NCBI RefSeq assembly: GCF_041381155.1
Contig: NC_091149.1
Span: 13,842,609 to 13,906,608, forward strand
DNA: 64,000 nucleotides
Direction of reading: 5' to 3'
DNA from: Argopecten irradians
Lineage: Eukaryota > Mollusca > Bivalvia > Pectinida > Pectinidae
Shown: positions 24,801 through 36,168 of the stretch, in pieces
Layout: every line of letters begins with the position of its first letter
Position numbering within the stretch: the stretch's first letter is position 1
Made by a program: the position numbers and the translations under genes
The notes under the pieces: generated by a model
Told to the model about the DNA's origin: nothing
Database searches by the model: none
What the model saw: only the letters and a program-made list of their open reading frames with translations

Positions 24801-27800
24801 ATTTCTAAACAATCAAACGTTTGCGACAAAAGCATTGTCCTGCGGAATTGCGAAAATACCATCCCCACGAAAATAATGTTATTTGAAGAATAAGACTAGA
24901 GACAACCGGGAAGTATGGACTTCTACGTTGTAGACAGAGATAATGAAATCAGAAAATAAAACTGGGATGGTCCGGGGGTATTTTATGTCTGGTATTTCTG
25001 TAATATTTGACCTATAAGACCACAGAGGAATGTTATCACATTACTACATGTATTTAACTATTCTCACTGACACTTACGTTGTTTACTTATCAATGTATAT
25101 ACTAATTAGTGCCGTAATGAGGTCAGTCAGATGTTTCATTTTGCTTGGTTCATTGCCTCAGCATATAGGGTAAGTAGAATGCACATCTGTGTATTACCAT
25201 GCTTTTGAAAGATTTATTTCTTGGTATTTCTAAAAATCTTGTATAAAGTTGCATTCACGATATGAAGAAACAAGCCCTCTATCTCTGGGTTTCGAGTTCA
25301 AAACCCATGTGGGACATTTGCCAAGTACTGACCGCTGGTTATGTTTTTCTCCGATACTCCGGCTTTCATCCACCTACAAAACTGGCACATCTTCAAATGA
25401 CCATGGCTCGTAATATAGGACGTTTAACTACTAAAACCCAAACCTGATTCTATAGATCAGACATAATTTCCATGATCATGGCTCTATTATGATACATTTG
25501 TATCTTTTGTGTATTTAATGAACCCTGTAAGAGGCATTTGACATGAATTGTGGATATAAAATGTAGCTCAAACAGTGTTTATTCAATATCATCATCGTCT
25601 TCATTATCATTGATTCCTCACTGTTATCACTAAACGGTACCTTCTGTAACAGAACTGTATTTATGACAATAATTATCATCGTCATTATCATTGATTCCTC
25701 GTCGTCACCAGTATAACGCAATTACTTTAACAGAACCGTCGTTCTAGATCTGACGATCATTATCATCGCCGTCTTCGATGATTCCTCGTCGTCATCGACA
25801 TTATAAGAATACGTACAGTTACTGTCTTTCTGACAAGAAAGGGATACAAAGTACTGACCTCACAGCGAGAAGAGGTTTATTGGGGAACCGCACAAAGACG
25901 TCAAAATACCGAGAGTATAATAATCTACTCAAAGACGCATACACACGGCGGGTTACTGAGTACAAGGTACCAATTAAAACAAGAGAAAACATCTGTACAG
26001 TGTTGGGCTTCGTTCTACAGGCGGACGATCAGCTTTCTAAATATAGATCGTGCGCATGCCTTACAGGTGTAATAAACACCGACAACATATGTTTTTAATT
26101 CAATCTTAAAATCATGGTTGAATATTTCGGCAGAAATTTTGATTATTTACACAAAATGTTGTCTGCTATTTATAATTATATAATTTATTATGTATAAGAA
26201 TCAAATGCATACTTCGTGAATCTGTCGAGTTTAGCGTTCAAAATATACAACATTCTGAAAGATCTTTGCAGTATATTTTATGATATACCAATATGCATTA
26301 AATGAAAAGTTAATGTATCATGAATTATTTACAACAAAACAATTAAAGTTCCCATAAAGTAACGTTAAGCTAGATCTGAAATGTGAACTTTAAGTATAGT
26401 TAGGTAAAGCTAGGACAATTTTACTTTTCTTATGATTCTGTCGGCCTTTCAAGAAAGAATAAGAAGTATCGATAAACACACGTATGGCAAGTTTGACTCG
26501 TACAAAACAATCTATATAGCGGATTTTCAAAAATGGGCTAAAATGAATTACAACTAAAATGTCCATGTTTGTATTAATTTCTCCTAATTTAAACTAATCA
26601 TAATGACTATGGTCGCTCTGGGTTTTTTTTTCCATTTCTATCCATCAAAGCAATTGGAAACTTTCGCCACATTAAAATTCCGTAAAAGAGAAACGTGGAC
26701 CTTTACGGAAAGTGCCAAAAGCACCCGATTGGTAAAAAATAGTACATATTGTATTGTTATCCTGTTAGGACATGTTTGTTTGTTTTGGAAGACTGCCGTA
26801 TATTTGTGAGTGTCTACTTGTAAAAGAAGAACTCTTGCCATTTTTGTAGTGCTATCTTAATGAAGCACGCCCCACCAGAGGAAAATGCACAAACCAGACC
26901 AGACTCCCTTAATGCTGAGCGCTAAACAGGAGCAGAAACTACTACTTTTATAGACTATGGTTTGTCTCGGCCAGGGGGACAGAAGCCAGAACAATGATGA
27001 ATCTCCACAGGATTAAGCACTCGACCGATAACAAGAGAGACGTTAGGAAGAAAATATTAAATCCTAAATTTACTTGCCTATTAAGATTACATAACAGGGG
27101 CTGCAGGTACAATTTTAATGCTCTATCAGTGACATCCATACCCCTGCCACACCAATTTATTGCACGGACAAGTATGTTCACACAAGGTCGATTTTGAACA
27201 TAGAATTTCCTTTCCATTCGTGAACAAAAAGAAACACACAGAAACTTAATTCAAATGTAAATGGTGGATGGGCAATCTGATTAAAATACAGATCCTTATA
27301 ACCATTCCGTTCTAAAGAGGATCTGAAAATTCTCATAAGGGGTCACGTCCAGATTACTTTTATACCACGTGAACTTCAGATCAAATGCAGTTTCTACACA
27401 CCTTGCTACATTAATTGAAAACGTCATTTCGCCCCAGTAAACATAAACAACTACATGTAGCTTTGTCGTGCTCTTTGGACGAGATGACTACGTACACGAA
27501 CATAATTTAGATAGCATTTTCAAACTATTTCGTCCCCTGAAATTCACTGTCAAAATTTTGCAAGTAGCAATTTGATTGGCCATTTCCAAAGGTCACCTGG
27601 ACACGACCCCTTATGGAAAAAAAACCCTCAGATCCTCTTATCAAACGTAGTGATAATAAGGATCTATATTTTAATCAGATTGGTACATGGGGTACTTCCC
27701 TACTGAATGTGCATAAGCTATAATAGTAAACGGCGACTTAACTTGGGATCTTATATTTTCTCTTCTTCCTAACGTCTCTATTGGCACCGCCTCATTTTAG

Positions 27801-30800
27801 CATTCGCCACTGTGAGGAAGACTGTCCCCCCCCTGACCATTGTCTATATAAGTGGTAGCTTCTGTGCTCTTGCTAAGCGCGCAGCAAAATGGGAGTGGAA
27901 CGACTGGTTTGCCCGTTGAAATATTACGTGATCGGATGGGATTGTTTTTTCGGTGTCTCTGGCAGCATGGTTCCATCTTTTTTTCCCAAAACACGAAAAG
28001 ACACTGGTACATGGAAGGCAATCTTTAAACGTCTCTATCCGTTAACAGGACAAACATCAAAATACACAGTATTGTAGGTCTACATATATAGGCACTGGCT
28101 TTAATACAACAGTTCCACTACACAAGAAGACACAACACAACACGAATATACCGCGGTCTTCCAAAACACACACCTAGCACTTCACACACGCTATAACACA
28201 CCGCTGAATGGACGTCCTTACATGACCTTGGCTGTTAATAGGACCTTAATCAATCAAACAAACAAATCCTATTACAGCTCTATCTATAGGATATCTTGAA
28301 AAAATAATTACTTGACGAACATGTATTAATTGACACCAATAACAGCATGTAAGTTAATTAAATTAACTCAAGATCGTGAAGTTCACATGTACGAGAATCC
28401 CCGACATTGAAAAGACAAGCTTCCGTTGTGCGTTGGAGTACGTATTTCCGGCGTGGTCGTGACCGTGACAAGTGACACGCGTGCGACTGAATACATGTTC
28501 GCTTTGACATGTCTTCACTCTAATTACCATGTACATAATGCTCATATTGGGTTTTGTTAGGAAGCAATCGTCTTGTGTATGCGGTTGCGACAGAGAAAGT
28601 TTATTTTACATCCATCGAAACACGATCTGTCTGTATATGTTATTCAAATTATTAAACAATGTTGACATGTCCATGTATGACCCATAAACATTTCCCAATC
28701 CCAGCATGCTGATGGCTCAAATATGTTCCGATCAGCCTATATTTTTTTATATAAGCATTACTAGTCTCGATATCTTTTGGCTTCATGAAGCTATAGACAA
28801 AAACGGACTGACATTCCTTTTCATAGAAGCGAAAAACGGAAGGGCATTCTTAATAGACGCTAAACGTCTATGAAAAAGAATATGTCCGTTTTTTTATCCA
28901 TGACTTAATCAATTCCAAAGATATTGAATTTGTTTGTATGTTTGGTGCATTAGCCTGTTAATAGCCATGGTCATGTAAGGACGGCTTCCCATGTATGCGA
29001 TGTGTAGTGTGTATGAAGTGCGTGGTGTATGTTTTGAGACCGCGGTTTATTCGTGTTGTGTCTTCTTGTGTAGTGGAACGTTTGCCCTTTTTATAGTGCT
29101 ATATCAATGAAGAATTGAAAATAATGCCTAGAATTTAATTTCAATAACTCAGTACTAATTAGATATCACTTTCATGCAGGCCCTGCAGGTAGGGCGTTAG
29201 ATCTGTACCTGCTTCCTCTATTGCATGATCGTAAAAGGCGACTAAATTTAGAATCTTATCTTTTCTTTTCTTCCTAACTGACTTTATGTTTCCTAATAGC
29301 TCCCTTGACACCGCCTCACTTTTGGCCTTGAGTTGAGCGTTCGCCCCTGTGAGGAAGGCTCTGGGTTTTGTCCCCTGGCCGAGACACACCAAAGTCTATA
29401 AATGTTTCTGCTCCTGCTTTGCTCTCAGCAAACAGGGAGTGGGACGACTGGTTCGCCCGTTGTCAGCATATTGTGACCGGGTGGGATGTGTTGCTTAGTG
29501 TCCTCGGCGGCATGCTTCAGTGATATAGCACTATAAAAAAGGCAACAGTTCCACTAAACAAGAAGACACAGCAGGAACATACCGCAGTCTCCCAAAAAAC
29601 GCACCTCGCACTTAACACACGCTACATACTGCGTACATGGGAGGCCGTCCTTACATGACCCTGGCTGTTAATAGGACATTAAAATAATCAAACAAACAAA
29701 ATCACTTTCATGCTTTTACCTTTTTTTACAAACCCATTTTATTGGCTATACCCGCTGTTACTGCATGGTAATATGGTGATATTAAAGTTAGAACGCAAAC
29801 ATAAAAAACTCAAATATCATATTTGAAATTTAATTATGAACTAAATTTTTGTACATAATTATATTTCGTCCAAAAATTAAGAGATATGTTTGATCATTTA
29901 CAGAATGTCAGGGGACGCATGTAGGGTTTGGGTTTTCGGGCGGTCACGAATTCCATTACGAGGCTCTGAAGAGACGATACAAAGATTGCACATACGTTGA
30001 GGGAAACCTTGAAATCACCAATCTGGTCAACTCTGCCAACATAACCTATGACCTCAGCTTCCTGTCTCAGATCGAGGTTGTGACGGGCTATGTTCTTATT
30101 GGTCTATTGGACGTCGAGTACATCCCCCTGACGAGCCTTCGACTTATCAGAGCAGACAACACATACAGCATCATGGGAGAAGAGTACGGCCTCGTTTTGG
30201 CATTAACTGCAGAGGCTGAAGGGAAGGAATTTCAAAAGGAGAATACTACTGATGGCGAAGTGCAGGAAATATATAGACATGGCTTGGTGGAGCTTCAACT
30301 TCCGTCACTAAAAGGTAGGTTATTGTTGCCATAGAAACGATGTTGTTTCTTTCATATACAAATGAATATTGCTTTTTCATAATCTTTGAATATAGTTGCA
30401 GTCTTGTATTGCCAATGTTTTATGCATGAATGAAGTAAAGCACAGCAATATACGTATAGAAACTGTTACCAGTATACAACTACAACTAAGATTACCACCA
30501 TAAAATATTTACGAATTTAATAAAGTAATCTGAATTTGAATAAAATCGCTAAAGAATAATAAATCTTATTATTCATTAAGATTATATTCGTTTTGTTTTC
30601 TATAAGTCAGTGAACTCATCAATAATGTTTATATAACTAATGTTTTCCGTTAACGTTTTTAGCAATAAAATAACTATCTCTATTTCTGAGAGGGAAAACA
30701 ATAGAAAGCTGCGCTTAGGATTTTCAATTTCATTTCAGAAATTTCTAAGGGGAAAGTGTTGTTCTATAAGAACCCAATGTTGTGTTTTGTTAACACTGTA

Positions 30801-32587
30801 AACTGGCACGTGATCGTTCCCGGGAGAGAGGACCCCGTTTACTACGGCGACGACGCCTACAGATTTGACTGTAAGTATCGGTAGTGATGACTTAGTTATG
30901 TAATAGAATGCATCTATATGGTGACACCACTTATGATATAGTTAATGATGTAGCGACGCGTGGATGAATGAATCGCTGAAATGACATCTTTTGTAAGCTT
31001 CTGAGCTTGTTTGATGTACGTTAATACTTTCTTCAACTGGTATAGTACTATACATGTACATGCGCGTACTAAATGGCAATACCGCATATCAAGCTGCTAA
31101 TTTGAGGAAATGTGTGAAGCAAGAATATCAGCCTCTTGTATTGATTCAGAACATATAATCGAGGCAATACCTTGTTCAGTATTTTATGGAAGGAATCATG
31201 ACTGCATCATTCAAGATGGCTGCCATCACGTGCCGTATGTAGATAGCCATCTTGGATGATGCATTATGGAGACATTTTACCAGTGCCAGAGAATCATGAT
31301 ATATCTCGTTTAGAATTCTCAGTGATTGATGACTTGGTTAAGTCTTTGTAACTTGGAAAGCACCCAACCAATATGATTTACTTTAATCAATTACACAATG
31401 AGAGCTTATGTATATCTTGTGTTAATTATCTCCCTTAGGTCCACTGGAATGTAACCCTGCATGTCGACAGGATGACGAAACGTCCCACTGTTGGGGACGT
31501 AACCCTCTTATGTGTCAGCGACGTAAGTATAAGCCAACTCGCCCCACTTTTGCTGACTAAATAAGATTAATTGTACCAAGCAATTTACATACAATGGTTA
31601 ATTTATAATATCATTCATTGTGCAGTTGATTTTCAGTGTGTCGTATCGCTTGTTGAGGTCATTCAGTAACACTAGTTTTACATTTGGGTAGGAAATGGGA
31701 CGACTGGTTCGCCCGTTCTCACTATGACTGAGTGGGGTGTATATGTTTGGTGAACCCGGTGATATGCTTCGGTGAGGTAGCACTATAATAAGGACAGAAG
31801 TTCCACTATTACAAGGAGACAAAACACGAATATACCCCAGCCTCCCAAACACACAGACATCCATGAGCCACATATACTGTAACAGATATCGTTTATGAAA
31901 CTAAGAACACTTGTATCGGAGCACGTGATCAGTGTAATAAGCTCAGGTTCCAAACCGTAATTCAATTCGATTTGAAGATAATGTTGATTCTCTTTGCTAG
32001 GTATTACGACCCATACAACTTGAACTGGTGTTTACTACAATATATTTGGAAAATACAAAATCTGTTCAAATTGGAAATTCAATTTTACAGACGAGTCGCC
32101 AGTGAGATGCCATCCAGACTGTCCTGGGCGTTGCTATGACGGCTACATCCTGGGCTGTTGTCATCCGGAGTGTGCCATTGGCTGTTATGGCCCACGTGAT
32201 ACAGATTGTGTGGTATGATTGGCTACTTTCAATGATTACTTCACACTTTGATTTGAAAAGTAGATAAAGTTTAAGCTTATATATACATGAGAGTTCTTTT
32301 TCATCTGAAATGCATTATTCTTTTTAAATATCGTTTGCATGGGTTGTGGCGAATTGTTTGGTCAATGAATTCAGTTTTCCTTTTGACGTACAATGCTGTT
32401 AAACTGTGCAAAAATAACCTCAAACTTCTAACCAATGAAAATTAGCGTAACAAATGAAATCAATTTATGTAAATATATCCTCATTTATTTACAGCTATGC
32501 AAATACTTCAAACACGAAGGAAGGTGTATTTCATCTTGTCCAGCAGGAATATCATATCGGAAAGGACAGGAATGTATCAGATTATGA
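21803..32587 (+). CDS. Secreted EGFR/ErbB-like ectodomain protein (L1 plus partial furin-like region), possible decoy
   Basis: Six exons (21803-21899, 29904-30314, 30739-30870, 31439-31522, 32091-32212, 32495-32587) join in frame to 312 residues. Residues 1-20 form a signal peptide ([16 protein letters not shown]). Residues 33-213 are an EGFR-type receptor L domain: [10 protein letters not shown], then [31 protein letters not shown] and KNPMLCFVN match ErbB landmarks. Residues 214-312 are the start of the furin-like domain ([36 protein letters not shown]). A TGA follows ...[11 protein letters not shown], where ErbB proteins have the dimerisation arm. There is no second L domain, transmembrane helix or kinase, and none is visible downstream. 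Known truncated ErbBs (human herstatin) and secreted receptor decoys act as antagonists; that role here is inference. Confidence 0.9.
22311..23990. repeat. Minisatellite of about 40 units, 41-42 bp each
   Basis: The unit contains catcctcatatgaccctgac followed by tgttggtgtctccttgacac. Each unit carries two small palindromes, TCATATGA and GTGTC-n5-GACAC. A shorter variant (cctgacggtgtcttcatgac) recurs near 22405, 22528, 22853 and 23243, suggesting higher-order duplication. In the 42-bp versions the minus strand stays open (14-residue repeat containing [13 protein letters not shown]), which is a by-product of unit length. It lies in intron 1 of the ErbB-like gene. Confidence 0.93.
24249..24372 (-). 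mobile_element. Long-SINE fragment (3' part)
   Basis: Tail side gtgtttgtttgtttgcttga with aacgtcctattaac, then an internal jump to 'tgttgccctttttatagtgc ... cgaagacaccaagcaacaca'. Truncated with an internal deletion. Confidence 0.75.
25268..25447 (+). mobile_element. tRNA-derived SINE, 'ctccggctttc' core
   Basis: Box B-like ggtttcgagttcaaaaccca, centre tgtttttctccgatactccg with gctttcatccacctac, end atataggacgtttaac and a short A/C-rich tail. Intron 1 of the ErbB-like gene. Confidence 0.65.
25588..25836. repeat. Three degenerate tandem units of about 85-90 bp
   Basis: Each unit has atcatcgtcttcattatcat or a variant, gattcctc, then a taacagaactgt-like end. The plus-strand open frame at 25778-26098 starts in the last unit; it has no recognisable domain and is not called as a gene. 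Confidence 0.6.
26765..27127 (-). mobile_element. Long-SINE fragment
   Basis: Shares the family landmarks gtttgttttggaagactgcc, tgctgagcgctaaacaggag, tatagactatggtttgtctc and gctgcaggtacaattttaat. Decayed, with small deletions. Confidence 0.8.
27273..27682 (+). mobile_element. MITE with CAATCTGATTAAAATA ends, full copy
   Basis: A 410-bp element whose left 26 bases and right 26 bases are inverted copies with one mismatch (CAATCTGATTAAAATACAGA versus CAATCTGATTAAAATATAGA and on). The flanks gtggatggg and gtacatggg suggest a diverged 9-bp target duplication. The copy at 53029-53397 has a perfect one, pointing to a MULE-type (9-bp) rather than hAT (8-bp) element. Confidence 0.85.
27729..28268 (+). 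mobile_element. Long SINE, near full length with internal replacement
   Basis: Runs from the ggcgacttaacttgggatct head block through gaggaagactgtcccccccc, gcccgttgaaatattacgtg and accttggctgttaatag to a CAAA tail. About 110 bp in the middle (27970-28085) does not match other copies. It lies 46 bp after the MITE at 27273. Confidence 0.75.
28799..28890. repeat. Imperfect inverted repeat (hairpin)
   Basis: The left arm aaaacggactgacattcctt with tttcatagaa pairs with the right arm tctatgaaaaagaatatgtc and ccgttttttt. An inner stem, atagacg/cgtctat, sits between. Intronic; probably a fold-back relic. Confidence 0.6.
28927..29111 (-). mobile_element. Long-SINE 3' fragment
   Basis: Reads from the tail side (tgtttgtatgtttggtgcat) through atggtcatgtaaggacggct to tgccctttttatagtgctat, then stops. 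It is a 5'-truncated copy just upstream of the full copy at 29178. Confidence 0.8.
29178..29700 (+). mobile_element. Full-length long SINE with 13-bp target duplication
   Basis: Flanked by ATCACTTTCATGC at 29165-29177 and 29701-29713, so both boundaries are exact. Head aggccctgcaggtagggcgt, internal tRNA-like part near 29330-29395, tail ggacattaaaataatc plus CAAA repeats. It lies 203 bp upstream of exon 2 of the ErbB-like gene, so it is a recent-looking insertion close to an acceptor. Confidence 0.9.
31690..31880 (+). mobile_element. Long-SINE internal fragment
   Basis: Landmarks aaatgggacgactggttcgc, ggtgatatgcttcggtgagg and gaatataccccagcctccca. Lies in intron 4 of the ErbB-like gene. Confidence 0.75.
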
Positions 32588-32660
32588 ATGTCAATCGATT
32601 TTACTGTCATCGGAGTATGAATGCCATTCGATTTTGCTGTCATCGGAGTATGAATTTTAA
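32583..32660 (+). repeat. 33-bp tandem duplication starting at the ErbB-like stop codon
   Basis: Units 32583-32615 and 32616-32648 (tatgaatgycawtcgatttt ... ctgtcatcggag) plus a partial third. The first unit contains the TGA stop, so the duplication copied the stop region into the 3' UTR. Confidence 0.85.
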
Positions 32661-33342
32661 TGCCATCAGACAGTAAAGATACTAACAGCCACTTGGCGTG
32701 CCCAGTTCAAATAAGGTGAGCACCAGAATGATTCACACTGTGAATGCCGTCAGACTGAACGACACAAGACATTAAGTAGAAATTCTCCTCATAACTGACT
32801 GGGATTACTATAATGAATGTATTAAACCGTGAACGCAATCAAATGTGACGACGTTCATTTCAGGATTAACAAGTTGTGAATTTGAACTTGAGTATTGCAT
32901 ATTGTTAGAATATTTGTTGAGTATGTATATGTATATTGATTTATTATGTATATATTTTGATAAAATTATTGAAGAAAATTGAACAGGGTCATTCAATCTA
33001 TTTTTGTCATGTTGAGTTAGGGTTTCACTGCCATTTTGGGATTCAATCCAATTTATATTTACTTTCATATATTTATTATGCATATTCATACACCAACAGA
33101 AACATGCCTTTTATTTATGTCAGTTTTGTTTCACAATCCAATTATTTATTGAGATTATCTAATATTGAAATTTTAATTTATATTGCATGGCTTAACTAGT
33201 CACAGATGCGTTTTAAAATGTAACGTCTATTTTAATGGTTAAGAAAATACATTTGAGTCTTAAGTTATTTAATGATTTCTGCGCCAGTATTTACATGTTT
33301 TTAAACTGTGGGTGCTTATAAGAATATTTTCAGGTACTTATA

Positions 33343-33348
33343 AATAAA
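33343..33348 (+). terminator. Candidate poly(A) signal AATAAA for the ErbB-like gene
   Basis: First canonical AATAAA that I noted downstream of the stop at 32587, in acttataaataaaaatatta. Use is inferred from position only. Confidence 0.35.
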
Positions 33349-33439
33349 AATATTAATATAATTTCAAAATTTTCAATCCGATATGTGATCATATCCCGTT
33401 GTTTGTTTTGGAAATATTTGCATGGAATCAATTGCCTAG

Positions 33440-33570
33440 CTAACAAAACATACCGTAGCCTCGCAAAGCGTCGGCATTCACACAGATGAATACAATGCAC
33501 ACATGAATAGCCGTATATAAATGACTCTGACTGTTACTAGGACGTTACATGTAAACTTAATAAACCAAAC
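33440..33570 (+). mobile_element. Decayed long-SINE 3' fragment
   Basis: Has 'ataccgtagcctcgcaaagc', 'gaatagccgtatataaatga' and 'ctgttactaggacgttac' in the order of the family 3' end, followed by an A-rich tail. Confidence 0.5.
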
Positions 33571-33633
33571 CAGTTTTTCATATCTGCGTTACATTAATAA
33601 TATATAGATCAAAACAACAGAAATTCAGATTGG

Positions 33634-33985
33634 TTAAAGATGCTCCACCGCTGACAAATGGTATTTACAGTAGCAGACGATTTCGTATTACATATGTAGT
33701 TACAAAAGTTACTTACTTTACACCATTACCACCATTGAAAAGTTTGAGCTTCTAAGTTTACTTCAAGTTAAAAATATGAAAAATAATTAATTGCATCCCG
33801 TAAAAAGTCCGTGGCACTATCTCTTATATAGAATGAAGTAATTATTGGGCATACAATATAGGCGAAATAAGATATTTTTATGTAATGTTTTGTGTTAATT
33901 AGGCATATGAATATTCGATTAAACACCAATTATTGTTCAAATGATGAGTATCATTTATGCTCTGTCGAAGGTGGAGCATCTTTAA
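33634..33985 (+). mobile_element. TTAA-flanked MITE, copy 4
   Basis: TTAA at 33634-33637 and 33982-33985. Left end AGATGCTCCACCGCTGACA, right end TGTCGAAGGTGGAGCATCT. Same orientation and interior as copy 1 (9013-9376), with a short deletion near the left end. Confidence 0.87.
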
Positions 33986-34552
33986 GTGATTAAAATATCC
34001 CTAAATTAAAAACAAAGTATTAATCCACCTTTTGATTGTGAATTAGAAACCCAATTTCCAAGTACGAACAGTAACTCAGTATTTTTCCGGGTACTCTTGT
34101 TTACAACTAGCGAAAATCGACATTTTTGAGAGGCTTATTCTAGCCTATCCGAGTTATTTCCCTTTCCCCCACACGCAGAAACACATCACTACTAAGATTA
34201 TCTACATAAATCTACCGTCATAACATTAGTGTCCGGATGATACAAAGAAATAAAAGAACCTTTTTTGAAAATTCATCATACCAATTTTATTTTTTATTAT
34301 GCAACGTTTGATTTTAAATATGCATCAATATTAATGTATGTTTAGGTTTCCTTGACCAACGAACTGTGTTGTATTAAACTCCCTGATCTTAATTTGTTAT
34401 CAAAATTATGTATTAAATATTAGTACAAATTACTTGGCTAGTTATTTTTGCATCTTAACAGACATCGTTTTTGCGGACTAATATATATATATATGACGTT
34501 AACTGGGAGAAATTTTTGACAATTTTTTCTCCAGTAATCTATTGAAAACCAT

Positions 34553-34744
34553 GGGATTTGTTGCTTAAGTTATATAGCACTAAAAAAGGGCAAGAGCTCC
34601 ACTATACAAGAAGACACAAACGAACATACGCTGTCTCCCAAAACACACATCACGCAGTCATATACACTATATACCGAATACATGTGAGGCCGTTCTTAAA
34701 CGGCACTGGCTGTTAATAGGAGGTTAATTAATCAAACAAACAAA
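34553..34744 (+). mobile_element. Long-SINE 3' fragment with CAAA tail
   Basis: Landmarks gttatatagcactaaaaaag, actatacaagaagacacaaa and ggctgttaataggaggttaa, then atcaaacaaacaaa. Confidence 0.8.
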
Positions 34745-35524
34745 ATTGATGAATTAATTAATTAAGTTATGAAAATCATTCAAATGGATAGTCAAACATA
34801 TATGATGCCCTATACACATTAGTTACAACATATAATTTATTCACTGTAAATTTTTTCTTATATTTCATGTATGTTAAGAAGAAAACATACCTACAGAAAT
34901 AACTTCAATTACCAATAAAACTGTATAAATGTGATATGGAATTGTACAACAAATTGATTTCATGCTTTAACGTATATATTCACATTTGTAATTTTATTAG
35001 CTTTCCGATAATACTACAGTTATCATTACCTTCTTCAATTTAATAAAAATAGATAAAAGGTTATTTAATTGTCATACCTCTGCTCGTCTTATTATCCGCC
35101 GTCATTCTAACTACCTGGCGTTAGTTAATTATTACTGCGTCAGACAGACGGATTCACAGCGAAACGAATATTCATTGTTAACACGCAGAGAATCATGCAT
35201 TTATTTGGTGTTGTAACCTCATCTTTTGCATTCATTATGAATTTCTTATACTATAATTGTTTTTAAGAAGCTTAATTTTTTTTGCGGTCAGATAGTGGCA
35301 GTTAATGATGCTCTCTATGTTCGTTCTCTATTAAATTATTCTTTTTATCGACACTGTTGAAAACAAACTCACAGAAATACAACAAACCCATGACCAATGA
35401 TAAGATAACAGCAAACATATTAACTAGACAAAAATATCTAATGTTGTTATCGCTGTTTGAAGAAATTCAGTCATATAAATGTATAATTGATTAATTCACA
35501 GACGACAGAATGGGGGTCATCGTG

Positions 35525-35910
35525 CATTACTTGAGATCATAAAGGCCACCAAATTTATGATATTGCCTTCTCTTCTTCCTAAATAACTTTGTTCTTCCTA
35601 ACGTGTCCCTTGACACTACCTCACTTTTGGCCTGAGATTGAGCGTTCGCCCCAGTGTGGAAGGTTCTGGGTTTTGTCCCCTGGTCGAGACACAAAGTCTA
35701 TAAAAGTGGTAGATTCTGCTCTGCTTAGCGCTTAGTATGAAGGGAGTGGGACGACTGGTTTGCCCGTTGTCAGTATAATGGGACCGGAAAGGGTGTGTTG
35801 CTTGGTGTCTTCGGCGGCAATTTCCGGTGATATATCACAATAAAAAGGGCACATTAATATTGTTCTTCACTCACGAATGACACCACATTCACGGGAGGCC
35901 GTCATTGAAA
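35525..35910 (+). mobile_element. Long SINE lacking both extremities
   Basis: Includes the tRNA-like part (gagattgagcgttcgcccca ... ggttctgggttttgtcccct) and the gacgactggtttgcccgttg block. The 3' end decays after tcacgggaggccgtc. Confidence 0.8.
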
Positions 35911-36141
35911 TATAATAAACCAAACCAGACATGTGCATTTTAAACTTTGGAAGATGTCACGAGAGCAGTAGGATATAAGATCAGTCTGTAACCTTTTACA
36001 ACAACCTTTGAAAGTAATTTATTTATAATATTGTAAACAAAAGATCGCGTTATCGTTTGTATTTTTCCAGATTACAAGCGATATATATCATATTTTACCT
36101 TTATTCAAAGTAGACTTCTCTATACACATAGGGGAGGTTTT

Positions 36142-36168
36142 AAAGCCGCTAATGGCTAAAGCGGCTTT
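36142..36168. repeat. Small perfect hairpin AAAGCCGC-n11-GCGGCTTT
   Basis: An 8-bp perfect stem in otherwise unassigned DNA at the left border of the CpG-containing region. No T-run terminator or known RNA fold was recognised. Confidence 0.5.

Noticed and set aside
25778-26098. 106-residue plus-strand open frame
   Set aside because: Begins in a degenerate tandem repeat and shows no domain or splice context, in the middle of an 8-kb intron.
26948-27217. 89-residue minus-strand open frame
   Set aside because: Mostly a decayed long-SINE copy read through; no protein similarity recognised.
29159-29392. 77-residue minus-strand open frame
   Set aside because: Lies entirely inside the full-length SINE at 29178-29700.
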